A stretch of DNA of 64,000 nt from Tunturibacter gelidoferens (GTDB taxonomy: Bacteria > Acidobacteriota > Terriglobia > Terriglobales > Acidobacteriaceae), in contig NZ_CP132938.1 of the NCBI RefSeq assembly GCF_040358255.1, positions 3,348,001-3,412,000 of the forward strand. The letters run 5' to 3'. The notes beneath the pieces were generated by a model. That model saw only the letters and a list, made by a program, of their open reading frames with translations. It made no database searches and was not told the DNA's origin. Made by a program: the position numbers and the translations under genes. Of the stretch, positions 10,896 to 19,049 are shown piece after piece; position 1 is the first letter of the stretch; each line of letters begins with the position of its first letter.

Positions 10896-13507
10896 AGCAA
10901 CATTCCCAGGCTGCGACGGGGGTTACCACGAATACTCCTGAGGAAACGCCTGTCGTAAGCTCGATGGCGCCGCCGGCGGACGAAGTGTACGTCATGCCTG
11001 CCACACAGGGACAGGTTCGCTTTTGGTCACTGGATCAGATGCATCCTGGAAATCCTGCGTTGAATATGCCGCTGATGTGGCAATGCCGCGGCGAATTGAA
11101 TGTGGATTTGCTGGCCATGGCTTTTACCCTAGCGGTGCGACGACATGAGATGTTGCGAACGACCTTTGCGATGGTGGATGGAAGACTTTCGCAGATCATC
11201 GGGGGACCGTACAGTGTTGCGCTGCCGGTCAAAGACTTGCAGGACGTGCCTGATGCGGCAAACTCACCCGAGGCAGGCAGACTGATCCGTGAGCATGCGG
11301 CCTACCGCATGGACTTGTTCAACGGGCCGCTTCTCGCTCTCAAGCTGCTGAAGTTTGCTCCGCAGCATCATCTGCTGCTCGTCACGATGCACCACATCAT
11401 TTGTGATGGCATCTCTCTTGGCATTCTTCTGCGCGACATTGCGGTCTTCTATGAAGCTCTGATGGAAGAGAAGAAGCCTGTTCTGCCGGAGCTGCCGATT
11501 CAGTTTGCAGACTTTGCCGTCTGGCAGGAGGAGTGGCGAAAGAGTGAAGCAGCCGAGACTTCGCTGAATTTCTGGCGCAAGACTCTCGGAACAAACTTTG
11601 GGCGACTTGAACTCCCACACGATGCGACTCCCGAAGGCAGGCGAGATGTTCGTACGGACTCCGAGTCAGGAGACATCGAGACGCTTCTCATTTCACCGGA
11701 GCTTACCGCGTTAGCTCATGAGTTTTGCAAGAATCAAAATGTAACGCTGAATATCCTGCTATTCAGTATCTTCTGCGCTCTGTTGCACCGGGTAACCGGG
11801 CAGCGGGATCTTGTCATTGGATCTCCGTGCGCAAACCGGAACGAAGATACGGAGGAGCTGATTGGGCTCTTCATGAATATTCAGGTACTTCGCGTGGGGA
11901 TCGAACCGCAGGAGACGTTTCGATCTCTGCTTACAAAGGTGCAGGACTGGACGCTTGGCGCATACGAAAATCAGGAGCTTCCGTTTGAGGAGCTGATCTA
12001 TGACTCACATTTCTCGCACAACAATACTTCGTTTGAGATTCCGATCTTCTTTCTGTATCAGAAGTCGTTCATGGTGATTCAGCGGGTTGCCGGACTTGAG
12101 ATTACGCCGCTGCGATCAATGAGTCCGGGCGCCGTCTTCGAGTGGATGTTCGCCATCGTCGATCGGCCGGAAGAAGGACCGCGGCTGCAGCTTGAATACA
12201 ATCCCAACTACTTTCGTCCAGGAACAATTCAACGATATCTGACGAGTTTCATTGCACTGTTGGAGTCTGCAGTGCGGGAATCCTCAATCCAGCTGGAGAA
12301 GATGGCTCCGGCAGACGATTTTCTTCCTGCCAAGCTGCCCGATAACCAGAGCCGAATCGTATCGCGCAGAAACGCGCGGCCTCTCCAGGAAAAACAATTT
12401 GATGGTGGCGCTGCGATCATGGAGAAGTTGGACGACCAGGTCGCGACTATTAGTGACCCGATCGAGATTCAACTGCTTGAGCTTTGGCGCTCGATGCTGG
12501 GTGTTGAGGAGATCTCCGCTGATACGAACGTCTTTTCTCTTGGAGTAAGTTCGCTTTCGATCCTTCGCCTTGTCACGCGAATGAACAGCCTGTATTCCAT
12601 GGGTTTTGGCCTGGCCAGTTTGATCTCTGCTCCGACGATCAAGATGGTTGCAGAGCTGGTCCGCAGACGCTACGCGCCTAACACGGTGACCTCGTTGGTG
12701 CCGATTCAACCTGTCGGCACGAAACGGCCTCTTTACATCGTCCATGGTGCGGGAGGGAACGTAGTCAACTTCTATGGCCTTACGACAAGAATTGGTGCGG
12801 ATCAACCAGTTTACGGGGTGCAGGCACAGGCGCTTGAGCTCGATCAGCCGGCGCTGCTTCGCATCGAGGATATGGCTGCTCACTATCTGAAAGAGATTCG
12901 CCGAGTTCAGCCAGAGGGACCTTATCATCTGCTTGGTTATTCCTTCGGTGGAATTGTGGTCCTTGAGATGGCCCATCAACTACTTGCTGCGGGCGAAACG
13001 ATTGGCCTGTTGGGGATGCTGGACACAAGAGCGAGAGATTACATCGAAGGATGGCCGGCCGAACTATCGTCCAACAATGGGCGGACTCAACGCGGCGGTC
13101 TTGCGGGATTTTTTCGCAGCCACGCCGGTCATGGAAGCGCCAAAGGATGGTGGGATTTTTTTCTAAAAGATCTTGGGGAGCGCAGAGTTCGCTACACAAT
13201 TACGATCGCTGCGCGAATGTTCTCTACGTTGCCAGCCTTCCTCAAGAATACCCACGAGATCAACTCCGTTGCTGCGCGAAACTACAAAGTGAAACCAGTT
13301 TCACAAAAGTTGACTCTATTTCGAGCTGCGAATCAGGCGGATAGCAGCATCCCTTCTGATAACGGTTGGTCGCCAATCTTCAAAGGTGGAGTCGAAATTC
13401 ATGAGATTCCCGGAGATCATTGGCAGGTTTTGTCTGTGCCGGGAATCGACGTGTTAGCGAGGTCGATCCATGGGTGCCTTAGTCAATTTGATGAACCCAT
13501 GGGGTAG
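10892..13507 (+). CDS. NRPS terminal module C-T-TE lacking an adenylation domain
   Basis: This 871-residue protein begins at an ATG overlapping the previous stop. It has a condensation domain (about 30-460) with intact MHHIICDG, catalytic His168 and Asp172. A carrier domain follows, with its serine at about 554 in LGVSSLS. Last comes a type I thioesterase (about 600-870) with Ser684 in GYSFGG, Asp711 in MLDTRA and His843 in GDHWQV, so the catalytic triad looks complete. No A-domain core motif lies between C and T. The module must therefore receive its amino acid in trans, pass the chain to its own carrier for release, or use the C domain for another condensation. The TE should release the product by hydrolysis or cyclisation. 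The gene ends 24 bases from the convergent esterase gene. Confidence 0.92.
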   Translation: MKQHSQAATGVTTNTPEETPVVSSMAPPADEVYVMPATQGQVRFWSLDQMHPGNPALNMPLMWQCRGELNVDLLAMAFTLAVRRHEMLRTTFAMVDGRLSQIIGGPYSVALPVKDLQDVPDAANSPEAGRLIREHAAYRMDLFNGPLLALKLLKFAPQHHLLLVTMHHIICDGISLGILLRDIAVFYEALMEEKKPVLPELPIQFADFAVWQEEWRKSEAAETSLNFWRKTLGTNFGRLELPHDATPEGRRDVRTDSESGDIETLLISPELTALAHEFCKNQNVTLNILLFSIFCALLHRVTGQRDLVIGSPCANRNEDTEELIGLFMNIQVLRVGIEPQETFRSLLTKVQDWTLGAYENQELPFEELIYDSHFSHNNTSFEIPIFFLYQKSFMVIQRVAGLEITPLRSMSPGAVFEWMFAIVDRPEEGPRLQLEYNPNYFRPGTIQRYLTSFIALLESAVRESSIQLEKMAPADDFLPAKLPDNQSRIVSRRNARPLQEKQFDGGAAIMEKLDDQVATISDPIEIQLLELWRSMLGVEEISADTNVFSLGVSSLSILRLVTRMNSLYSMGFGLASLISAPTIKMVAELVRRRYAPNTVTSLVPIQPVGTKRPLYIVHGAGGNVVNFYGLTTRIGADQPVYGVQAQALELDQPALLRIEDMAAHYLKEIRRVQPEGPYHLLGYSFGGIVVLEMAHQLLAAGETIGLLGMLDTRARDYIEGWPAELSSNNGRTQRGGLAGFFRSHAGHGSAKGWWDFFLKDLGERRVRYTITIAARMFSTLPAFLKNTHEINSVAARNYKVKPVSQKLTLFRAANQADSSIPSDNGWSPIFKGGVEIHEIPGDHWQVLSVPGIDVLARSIHGCLSQFDEPMG

Positions 13508-13531
13508 GGTGTTCTGGTCCGCAAAGATGCT

Positions 13532-15067
13532 CTATCGAAACAGAGTCGGCTTTAGAGCTGTCTCGACTGATGCTGCTTTGGATTCTGGACTCCAGTGCTC
13601 TATCTTGACCTCGCGAAACGGGCTAGAAGTTCCTGATTCAAGTAGAGTCGGCTTTCTTTCTCGGATAGTCTGATCGAAGAAGGCGAGCGCGTAGGCGCGA
13701 ACGATAGTTTCTATGCGTCCCGGTGAAATATGGCTGGGTTGTGTCCATCTGCGCCACGGACTAACGAGAGGATGGTCTGTAAAGTCCATGTGTGAGGTGT
13801 TGCTGATGGATACCTTATACCCGCCAAACTGCCGGAGACTGGTATCGACTACTTTGTGGTCGGTTGCGTCTAGTTCAGCCTCGGCCCGTGCGGCAGTTCC
13901 CAGCGTTGCCGGATCTGGGGGCGGAGCGCCGTTTCCTACTCCGTAGAGAAACATTGTTGACTGGTTCGCCGCGCGCTGCCGGAGATCTCCGAACGTCCAG
14001 CCGTCCATATTTATAGCGGATTGAATTCGTGCATCCACGGAGCACACCTGTATTGCGGCTGCGCCACCGAAGGAATGGCCCAAAGCGCCGGCTCGCTGAG
14101 TATCGAGTCGACCATACCAGGGGCTCTTTGGATCCAGATTGTCGTTCTGCAGCGTGTTGAGAACAAAGACCTCATCGGCCACCCATTTATTGAGCTCTTT
14201 ATTCCAGGTGTCAATAATTTCACTGGCGGAATGCAGATTGGTATCCAGAGCGTCGCCGCCATTGATATCTTCGATGATGCGATCTCCAGGCAACGCGACC
14301 CGACTGGAGTTGTAGGTGTGGTCGATCGAGGCGACTACATACCCATGGCTGGCAAGGTCTTCTGTAAGAAATGTATCCTGCGTACGTCTTCCCGCCCAGC
14401 CGTGATTGAATAGCAGGACGGGAAACGGACCACCCTGGCTTGCCACGGGTGCATCTTCTCTGGAGTTGGTCCAGAGGACGCTTCGGTAAGAGGTAATGAG
14501 AATCGTCTCGGACGTGGTCTCGTAGGCAGCCAGATGATTGTTCGAAGGATCGGCTGGGTACCATAGTTGCACCACGAGTTCTCTGGACATTCCGGGCTTC
14601 TCCGCCCTGTCTTCCATGCGACTCGAATCCTTGAGATAAATGATGCGTGTTCCGACCGGGTAGGTTCCCGTTGGTTTCGGAAGAGTAAACATGGGCACGA
14701 TCAGGAGCAGTCCGAACGTCGTGATTGAAAGCAGCGCGACGGCGATGGCCACGGGGTTTCTCATCGCTGGATAGCGTGAAACTCGACGAGATGCCGGTAT
14801 CAGTTGCCAGACCACGAGTAGCATGAGTCCTGCAAGGACAGGAAACATCTGCCAGTGTGTTCCCTCGTGGATTACGTGCCAGGTAGCGACGAGCACACCA
14901 AAGACTGTAAGAGGCCTCGACCAGTGAGCGACCGATTTCGTCAACTGCGCCACGGCGGCAGCAAGCAGGGTTGCAATCAAAATTACTTCAAATAGTCGCA
15001 TAGCCTGTCGAGTGCGCTCATCCGGCGGCATGATGAAGCGGCTCGGATAACTCCGAATCGAACCCAA
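13532..15067 (-). CDS. Membrane-anchored alpha/beta hydrolase, PAF-acetylhydrolase-like
   Basis: The 511-residue product opens with several hydrophobic segments (about residues 20-125, probably four membrane spans) and continues into an alpha/beta-hydrolase domain. LFNHGWAGRR is the oxyanion-hole region, SIDHTYNS is typical of the platelet-activating-factor acetylhydrolase II family, and GHSFGGAAA carries the nucleophilic serine. TSHMDFTDHP probably holds the catalytic histidine. The family hydrolyses short-chain esters. The gene converges on the NRPS operon and could act on its product, but nothing in the sequence proves this. The start may instead be ATG 15031, which shortens the hydrophilic N-terminus. 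Confidence 0.8.
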   Translation of the reverse strand: MGSIRSYPSRFIMPPDERTRQAMRLFEVILIATLLAAAVAQLTKSVAHWSRPLTVFGVLVATWHVIHEGTHWQMFPVLAGLMLLVVWQLIPASRRVSRYPAMRNPVAIAVALLSITTFGLLLIVPMFTLPKPTGTYPVGTRIIYLKDSSRMEDRAEKPGMSRELVVQLWYPADPSNNHLAAYETTSETILITSYRSVLWTNSREDAPVASQGGPFPVLLFNHGWAGRRTQDTFLTEDLASHGYVVASIDHTYNSSRVALPGDRIIEDINGGDALDTNLHSASEIIDTWNKELNKWVADEVFVLNTLQNDNLDPKSPWYGRLDTQRAGALGHSFGGAAAIQVCSVDARIQSAINMDGWTFGDLRQRAANQSTMFLYGVGNGAPPPDPATLGTAARAEAELDATDHKVVDTSLRQFGGYKVSISNTSHMDFTDHPLVSPWRRWTQPSHISPGRIETIVRAYALAFFDQTIRERKPTLLESGTSSPFREVKIEHWSPESKAASVETALKPTLFR

Positions 15068-15212
15068 GTGCTGCCAGTCGGTTGAAGCAAACCAGGATCA
15101 TGGCAGGTCGAAGGTCAGAAACGATCTTTATTGAAATGGAGAATGCATTTAGTGCAAAACCAAGTACTTCAGGCCATGAGAATCCACGCCTGCTCTAAGT
15201 TGCTCGACACTC

Positions 15213-16130
15213 TTACGAAGACTTTCTCAAAGAAGACAGCTTATGCAAAGCAGCCTTCGCAGCAACTACAGCAACCATGGAGTGAGATTTGAGGTAATCC
15301 ACCGTGAGAGATTGGCCTGGCGGACGCGGAGTCAGGCCAAGTGTTCGAAGAGCATGGTTCGCCCGGTAGGTATTGGCGCGAAGAGTGTCTTTGAACTGAA
15401 CGTTAACATTGAGCGAAACAGAGACGTTGTCGTCGTTTTCCACCCAGTGAGGACAATTCACGGGGATATGCACACCGTTTCCGGGCCTTAGTTTATAAGA
15501 AGTAGCGCGGGCCTGAAACTGTGGTTTGTAGACAGGCGCGTTGTTATCGACTGTCCAGAAACGTTCGATCTCCTCTTCAGGAAGAACCTCTCGATCCGCA
15601 CGGTCAAAGATATGAATCGTCTTCGTTCCCTTAATCTGGAGCAGGAAACTGCACTCTCGATCGATGTGGTAGGTTGCGATGCGCTTCGGGGAAGTGACAA
15701 AGATGAGAGCGTCTTCGCGGAGAATTCGAGACTTCAGGTCTTGATCAATCTTTGATTTGATCTTTTCCCATCCACTGCCCAGAAATATCTTGTATTTCGG
15801 GTCCTTCTGAACGTCCTTGAATAGTAGCCACGCGCCACAGGTCTCGATACGTTCCATGGTCTCGACGACCGAGAACTGCTTTGCAGGCATCTGATCCCAA
15901 CGCTGGTCGACCCGGATATCCTTCCCCGCATCGTAGTAGATGCCTCCTGGTCTGTCCCTTTTCGTACGATCCGCTAGCTCCATAAGTTCCGGAATCTGCA
16001 ATAACGGATGTTCCGCTAGGGAATGAGTGATCTCGAAGTGTTCGCGATCGAATCCACGGCTCAGCCGAGCACTATCGGTCGTAATCCAGCACTCTTCAAG
16101 AAGGTCGTTTGAGATGGTTTGAGTTGACAT
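15213..16130 (-). CDS. JmjC/cupin-like Fe(II)/2-oxoglutarate-type oxygenase
   Basis: This 305-residue protein has no signal peptide and so is probably cytoplasmic. The double-stranded beta-helix core shows an iron-binding HxD (His155, Asp157 in TYHIDRE) and a distal histidine in NCPHWVEN (His228). The intervening KGTKTIHIFDR contains a lysine where JmjC/FIH-type enzymes bind the 2-oxoglutarate carboxylate. The family includes peptide and amino-acid hydroxylases, so a tailoring role for the neighbouring hybrid peptide is plausible but unproven. A perfect inverted repeat lies 86-102 bases upstream of the start. The substrate cannot be deduced. Confidence 0.75.
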   Translation of the reverse strand: MSTQTISNDLLEECWITTDSARLSRGFDREHFEITHSLAEHPLLQIPELMELADRTKRDRPGGIYYDAGKDIRVDQRWDQMPAKQFSVVETMERIETCGAWLLFKDVQKDPKYKIFLGSGWEKIKSKIDQDLKSRILREDALIFVTSPKRIATYHIDRECSFLLQIKGTKTIHIFDRADREVLPEEEIERFWTVDNNAPVYKPQFQARATSYKLRPGNGVHIPVNCPHWVENDDNVSVSLNVNVQFKDTLRANTYRANHALRTLGLTPRPPGQSLTVDYLKSHSMVAVVAAKAALHKLSSLRKSS

Positions 16131-16471
16131 AACTAGCAGGTACTCCTAGGCCAGAAATTTCACGCAAAGTCTATTCTCTAGCTTCGCGTCCGCACAATGA
16201 AAATGTAAGTACAGTTTTAGTAACTTACTAAAGTAATTTTTGGAAACTCAACCTTGCGTCGGTTTGTCACTATCTCAGAGGTACAGGGTATAGCTTTTTC
16301 TCAGTGGAATCACTCAAAATCTTCGATTGTGATGTGGTTTCGTCTAACGGCCTATCCGCGGGCCTATGGACCGGAACCACCGACAGGCGGTTAAGTGACG
16401 AGAGTCGCCGGAACGCCCAAACTCTTTGAAGCTTTGGCTCATGGCTCGCGTTCTAACTCCACAGGGATAAG
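16131..16471. other. Intergenic region upstream of the JmjC-like gene
   Basis: This 341-base stretch separates two minus-strand genes. It holds a perfect inverted repeat at 16216-16232, annotated separately, within an AT-rich tract suited to the promoter of the leftward JmjC-like gene. No open frame with recognisable protein similarity was seen. The part from about 16320 to 16471, beyond the end of the dioxygenase gene, shows nothing identifiable. Confidence 0.4.
16216..16232. promoter_or_regulatory. Perfect inverted repeat TTTAGTAA-C-TTACTAAA, candidate operator
   Basis: Two eight-base arms are exact reverse complements around one central base, in an AT-rich stretch. It lies 86-102 bases upstream of the minus-strand oxygenase start. 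Symmetry, length and position suit a dimeric MarR/PadR/TetR-type regulator. No regulator gene is adjacent, so the binding protein is unknown. Confidence 0.45.
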
Positions 16472-17458
16472 CTACCGTTCATGAGCGGGATGGATTTTAG
16501 AAGGCTCTGCTGGCGGCACAGTCGGCAGCCCCGCTGCGCGCCACGCATGAAATCCACCAACTATGTCCGTCGCGCTCCAGAGTCCGAGATCCTGCAGGGA
16601 TGCGGCCGCGAGGCTTGAGGTGTAGCCTTCCGAACAAAACACGATTATCTGGAGATCATGATTGGACGCGACCGGCAACCGCGCGCTCGATGCTGGGTCG
16701 AACCTCCATTCGAGCACGTTACGCTCGACAACCAATGCGCCCGCAATACTGCCCTCGATCGCGCGCAGGCCTTCGGGGCGAATATCGACGAGTATCGCCT
16801 CTGGTTTGATCATCGCCCCATAGGCCTCATCCGGAGATAGCCGTTGCAATCGGGCCCGTGCCGCTGAAAGCACCTGCTCAATGTTCGAGGCACCGGTCCG
16901 GTCTACTGGTTTCCGCCTCTGCACTGGCCACTCCTGATCGAGCGTCTCAGCATTCTCAGAAACGCGTTCACGCGGAACCAGTCGACTCCCATCCAGCTCG
17001 TACTCGTTCATCTCGTCGAGCGGAGGCGAATAGGCGTGGATACTGATGGCCGGTGCAAGGGAGATATTTCGGACGTCATGCGCGTAGTCGGGACCGAATG
17101 CACGCGGCTTACCCGGATAGATCACATGGCTCCGCTCACCAACACGATGCTCTTCAAGAATCCCAGTCGCCACTACGAAGGCTCCTGAAGACGCGCCGTG
17201 ATCGTGGAAGCCAGTGGATTGTCCCGGCATCCAGCTGATCACCCATATGTCATAGTCCTGATCGTGATAGAGCCGCTCATACCATCGCCGTTCGGCGCGC
17301 AGTCGCACTCGATCCAGCCATTCATCAGACGCCGCGAACAGCGAGACGATATTTTCTAGCTGCTCTGGCGTTCTCGAAACCACGACGGGAAGGCCTTTCG
17401 CTGCTATCAATGTGTTGCTAGCGTCATGGGCAAGTCGTTTGTCTGTTGCAAGTTGCAT
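16472..17458 (-). CDS. Cysteine dioxygenase-rhodanese fusion
   Basis: The start is ATG 17458 because AGGAG sits about seven bases upstream; a longer in-frame start at 17497 adds 13 residues unlike the family. The 328-residue protein has an N-terminal type I cysteine dioxygenase cupin (about 20-150), with PGQSTGFHDHG giving His85 and His87 and YAHDVRN giving His127 as the iron ligands. A C-terminal rhodanese domain (about 205-325) has the cysteine loop FCSEGYTS with Cys275. Cysteine dioxygenase makes cysteine sulfinate from cysteine, while rhodaneses move sulfane sulfur. The fusion suggests coupled oxidation or detoxification of cysteine-derived sulfur. Its place next to the biosynthetic cluster could be chance or could reflect sulfinate or taurine-type precursor supply. 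Confidence 0.85.
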   Translation of the reverse strand: MQLATDKRLAHDASNTLIAAKGLPVVVSRTPEQLENIVSLFAASDEWLDRVRLRAERRWYERLYHDQDYDIWVISWMPGQSTGFHDHGASSGAFVVATGILEEHRVGERSHVIYPGKPRAFGPDYAHDVRNISLAPAISIHAYSPPLDEMNEYELDGSRLVPRERVSENAETLDQEWPVQRRKPVDRTGASNIEQVLSAARARLQRLSPDEAYGAMIKPEAILVDIRPEGLRAIEGSIAGALVVERNVLEWRFDPASSARLPVASNHDLQIIVFCSEGYTSSLAAASLQDLGLWSATDIVGGFHAWRAAGLPTVPPAEPSKIHPAHER

Positions 17459-17796
17459 GAGACTTCTCCTGTAGCAAAATCTTCGCCAACAAGCCATGCA
17501 CGGATGCCGGCTTCTCGACGGATGCTATGGGTGGACGATGAGGTTTTCGGATGAGCTTTGGGGAGGGCGCTTCAGGTGTATCTGGGGATGTTGCCGCTCA
17601 CCCAACGAAGGGCTGGTCACAGCAACAACAATGAAATAGAGAAAACGCCATGTTTGACGCTAGCATGGCATGAAGAATCGGGTCAATGTTTTAGGAACCT
17701 TGTTCAAGCAGCTTGATCCTTCGGGGGTGGCATTTTGCGGTCAGAGGCGTGCGACTTCACCGACGCTTACTGGAGGGGCGACCTCGACGGCCTCGG
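17459..17796. other. Intergenic region with a short inverted repeat
   Basis: This 338-base gap upstream of the cysteine dioxygenase fusion contains its ribosome site and probably its promoter. GCCATG and CATGGC face each other at about 17648-17670 with 11 bases between, a weak hairpin or operator candidate. No coding sequence was recognised. Confidence 0.3.
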
Positions 17797-18798
17797 CTAA
17801 GTTGCGGCAGGTGCTGGAGTGGATGAGATAGATCTTACGGTTGCACAGAAGTCATCGAAACTGAGACGCGACGAAGCCCCAATAAGCTGAATCTCGAGTT
17901 TCCATCGACATCTCTCTCGCGCCCCAAGGCTTCGGGCGGTGCCGTTATGTACCGCAGAGGCGAGGGAGTCGACGTTTGAAGTAGTGGGTTCGAGCGCCAC
18001 GGTGTATTGCTTCTCGACTCCGGTTGTAGGCCACGTTCCTGCACAGATCCACATGCCTAAGAAGGGAAGGGCGTTTGGATCAAACCGCACGACGAGCCCC
18101 TGGCCCACTTTTTCCCGGTAGAGTGCACCCCAGCCAGACTTTCCCATGCGGGCAAAGAGTTTGTGTGCCGTTCTTCCATCCTTGGCTCCAACTCTGCTGA
18201 GGTCCACTACAGCTCCCGAGGACGACTGCGCTCGAGGCCACGCGACGGCACTATTTCGCATGACCAGATCGGCGGCTGAATACTCAACCGTGACTTCTTC
18301 GATCTCGCTCGGTAGGACGATACGGTCTCCCGCGTCGACTCGGAGTAGCGGATGGGCGGACCAGAGCCAGGTTGTAGGGGAGTCAGACGGATTGAAGAGG
18401 TCGTACTCGAGAACGAGGGAGGACTCCTGCAAGGTGGCGCGTCGGGTTAGGCTCAATGGTCTCGACGTCGCATCGGCGTGAAGGACAATGCCCTCATCGT
18501 GAGAGTCGACATTCCAGTTGATCCGCCATAGGTCGCCGTGGTCAGGTACTGGCGCTTCGCATGCAATACTCTCGCAACTCGCAACACTCGGAAGGCACTC
18601 GTCAAAACCGCCGCCGTCACTCTCGTCGAAGTTTGCTGTCGACGAGACTCGATGGTAGTTCTGCAACGGTGGCAATAAAAACTCCTCTCCCGTCAACGTG
18701 CTGCACAGAGACGTGATCTTGCCGCCAAAAGCAGGAAGAATTCGAACCTGCAGGAGGTTGTTTTGAAGCGAAAGTGTTTGTTCCGTGTTCCTCTCCAT
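17797..18798 (-). CDS. Aldose 1-epimerase-like (galactose mutarotase fold) protein
   Basis: The 333-residue product lacks a signal peptide. Its N-terminus, LLQVRILPAFGGKITSL, followed by GGGFDECLPSV and DHGDLWRINW, matches the galactose-mutarotase-like superfamily that interconverts sugar anomers or binds sugars. Conserved positions of true mutarotases are only partly apparent, so the substrate is open. The gene diverges from the GH27 gene across a region with operator-like sequences shared by the locus, which ties it to galactoside metabolism. Mutarotation of galactose released by the neighbouring galactosidases is the simplest reading. Confidence 0.72.
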   Translation of the reverse strand: MERNTEQTLSLQNNLLQVRILPAFGGKITSLCSTLTGEEFLLPPLQNYHRVSSTANFDESDGGGFDECLPSVASCESIACEAPVPDHGDLWRINWNVDSHDEGIVLHADATSRPLSLTRRATLQESSLVLEYDLFNPSDSPTTWLWSAHPLLRVDAGDRIVLPSEIEEVTVEYSAADLVMRNSAVAWPRAQSSSGAVVDLSRVGAKDGRTAHKLFARMGKSGWGALYREKVGQGLVVRFDPNALPFLGMWICAGTWPTTGVEKQYTVALEPTTSNVDSLASAVHNGTARSLGARERCRWKLEIQLIGASSRLSFDDFCATVRSISSTPAPAAT

Positions 18799-18838
18799 AG
18801 GTCAATCAGCCTTCATGGTAGACCGTATCAAAAACATC

Positions 18839-18887
18839 TTGACAATCAGGAATTGACTGTGACACCTTCTGTAGCGGTAACGTTCAC
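18839..18887 (+). promoter_or_regulatory. Promoter/operator of GH27 gene (TTGACA + GGTAACGT)
   Basis: TTGACA at 18839-18844 is followed 37 bases later by GGTAACGTTCAC at 18876-18887. The same element pair recurs before the DUF5107 and TonB receptor genes at 38 and 37 bases. The -10 hexamer expected at 18862-18867 is poor. The GGTAACGT box would sit near the transcription start, consistent with repression by a LacI-family protein. Confidence 0.55.
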
Positions 18888-18889
18888 GA

Positions 18890-18930
18890 TATTTACACCA
18901 TTATGTAAATACCGAATTGCTAACGTTGCA
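18890..18930. promoter_or_regulatory. Inverted repeat TATTTACA-N6-TGTAAATA and second TAACGT box
   Basis: Positions 18890-18911 form a perfect eight-base inverted repeat with a six-base spacer. GCTAACGTTGCA at 18919-18930 is a second, weaker copy of the locus operator. Both lie between the divergent epimerase-like and GH27 genes, so they may coordinate the two. Confidence 0.4.
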
Positions 18931-19049
18931 TCGTGTACCTACACATTTTATTGCGCTTTGCCGCTTTTGCAGAGGATACGCATCTGAAATGCGATCACAC
19001 TCATGAAGCTTCGCGCTTCAATCGAGTAATAGTAATAAGGAGAGGGGTT

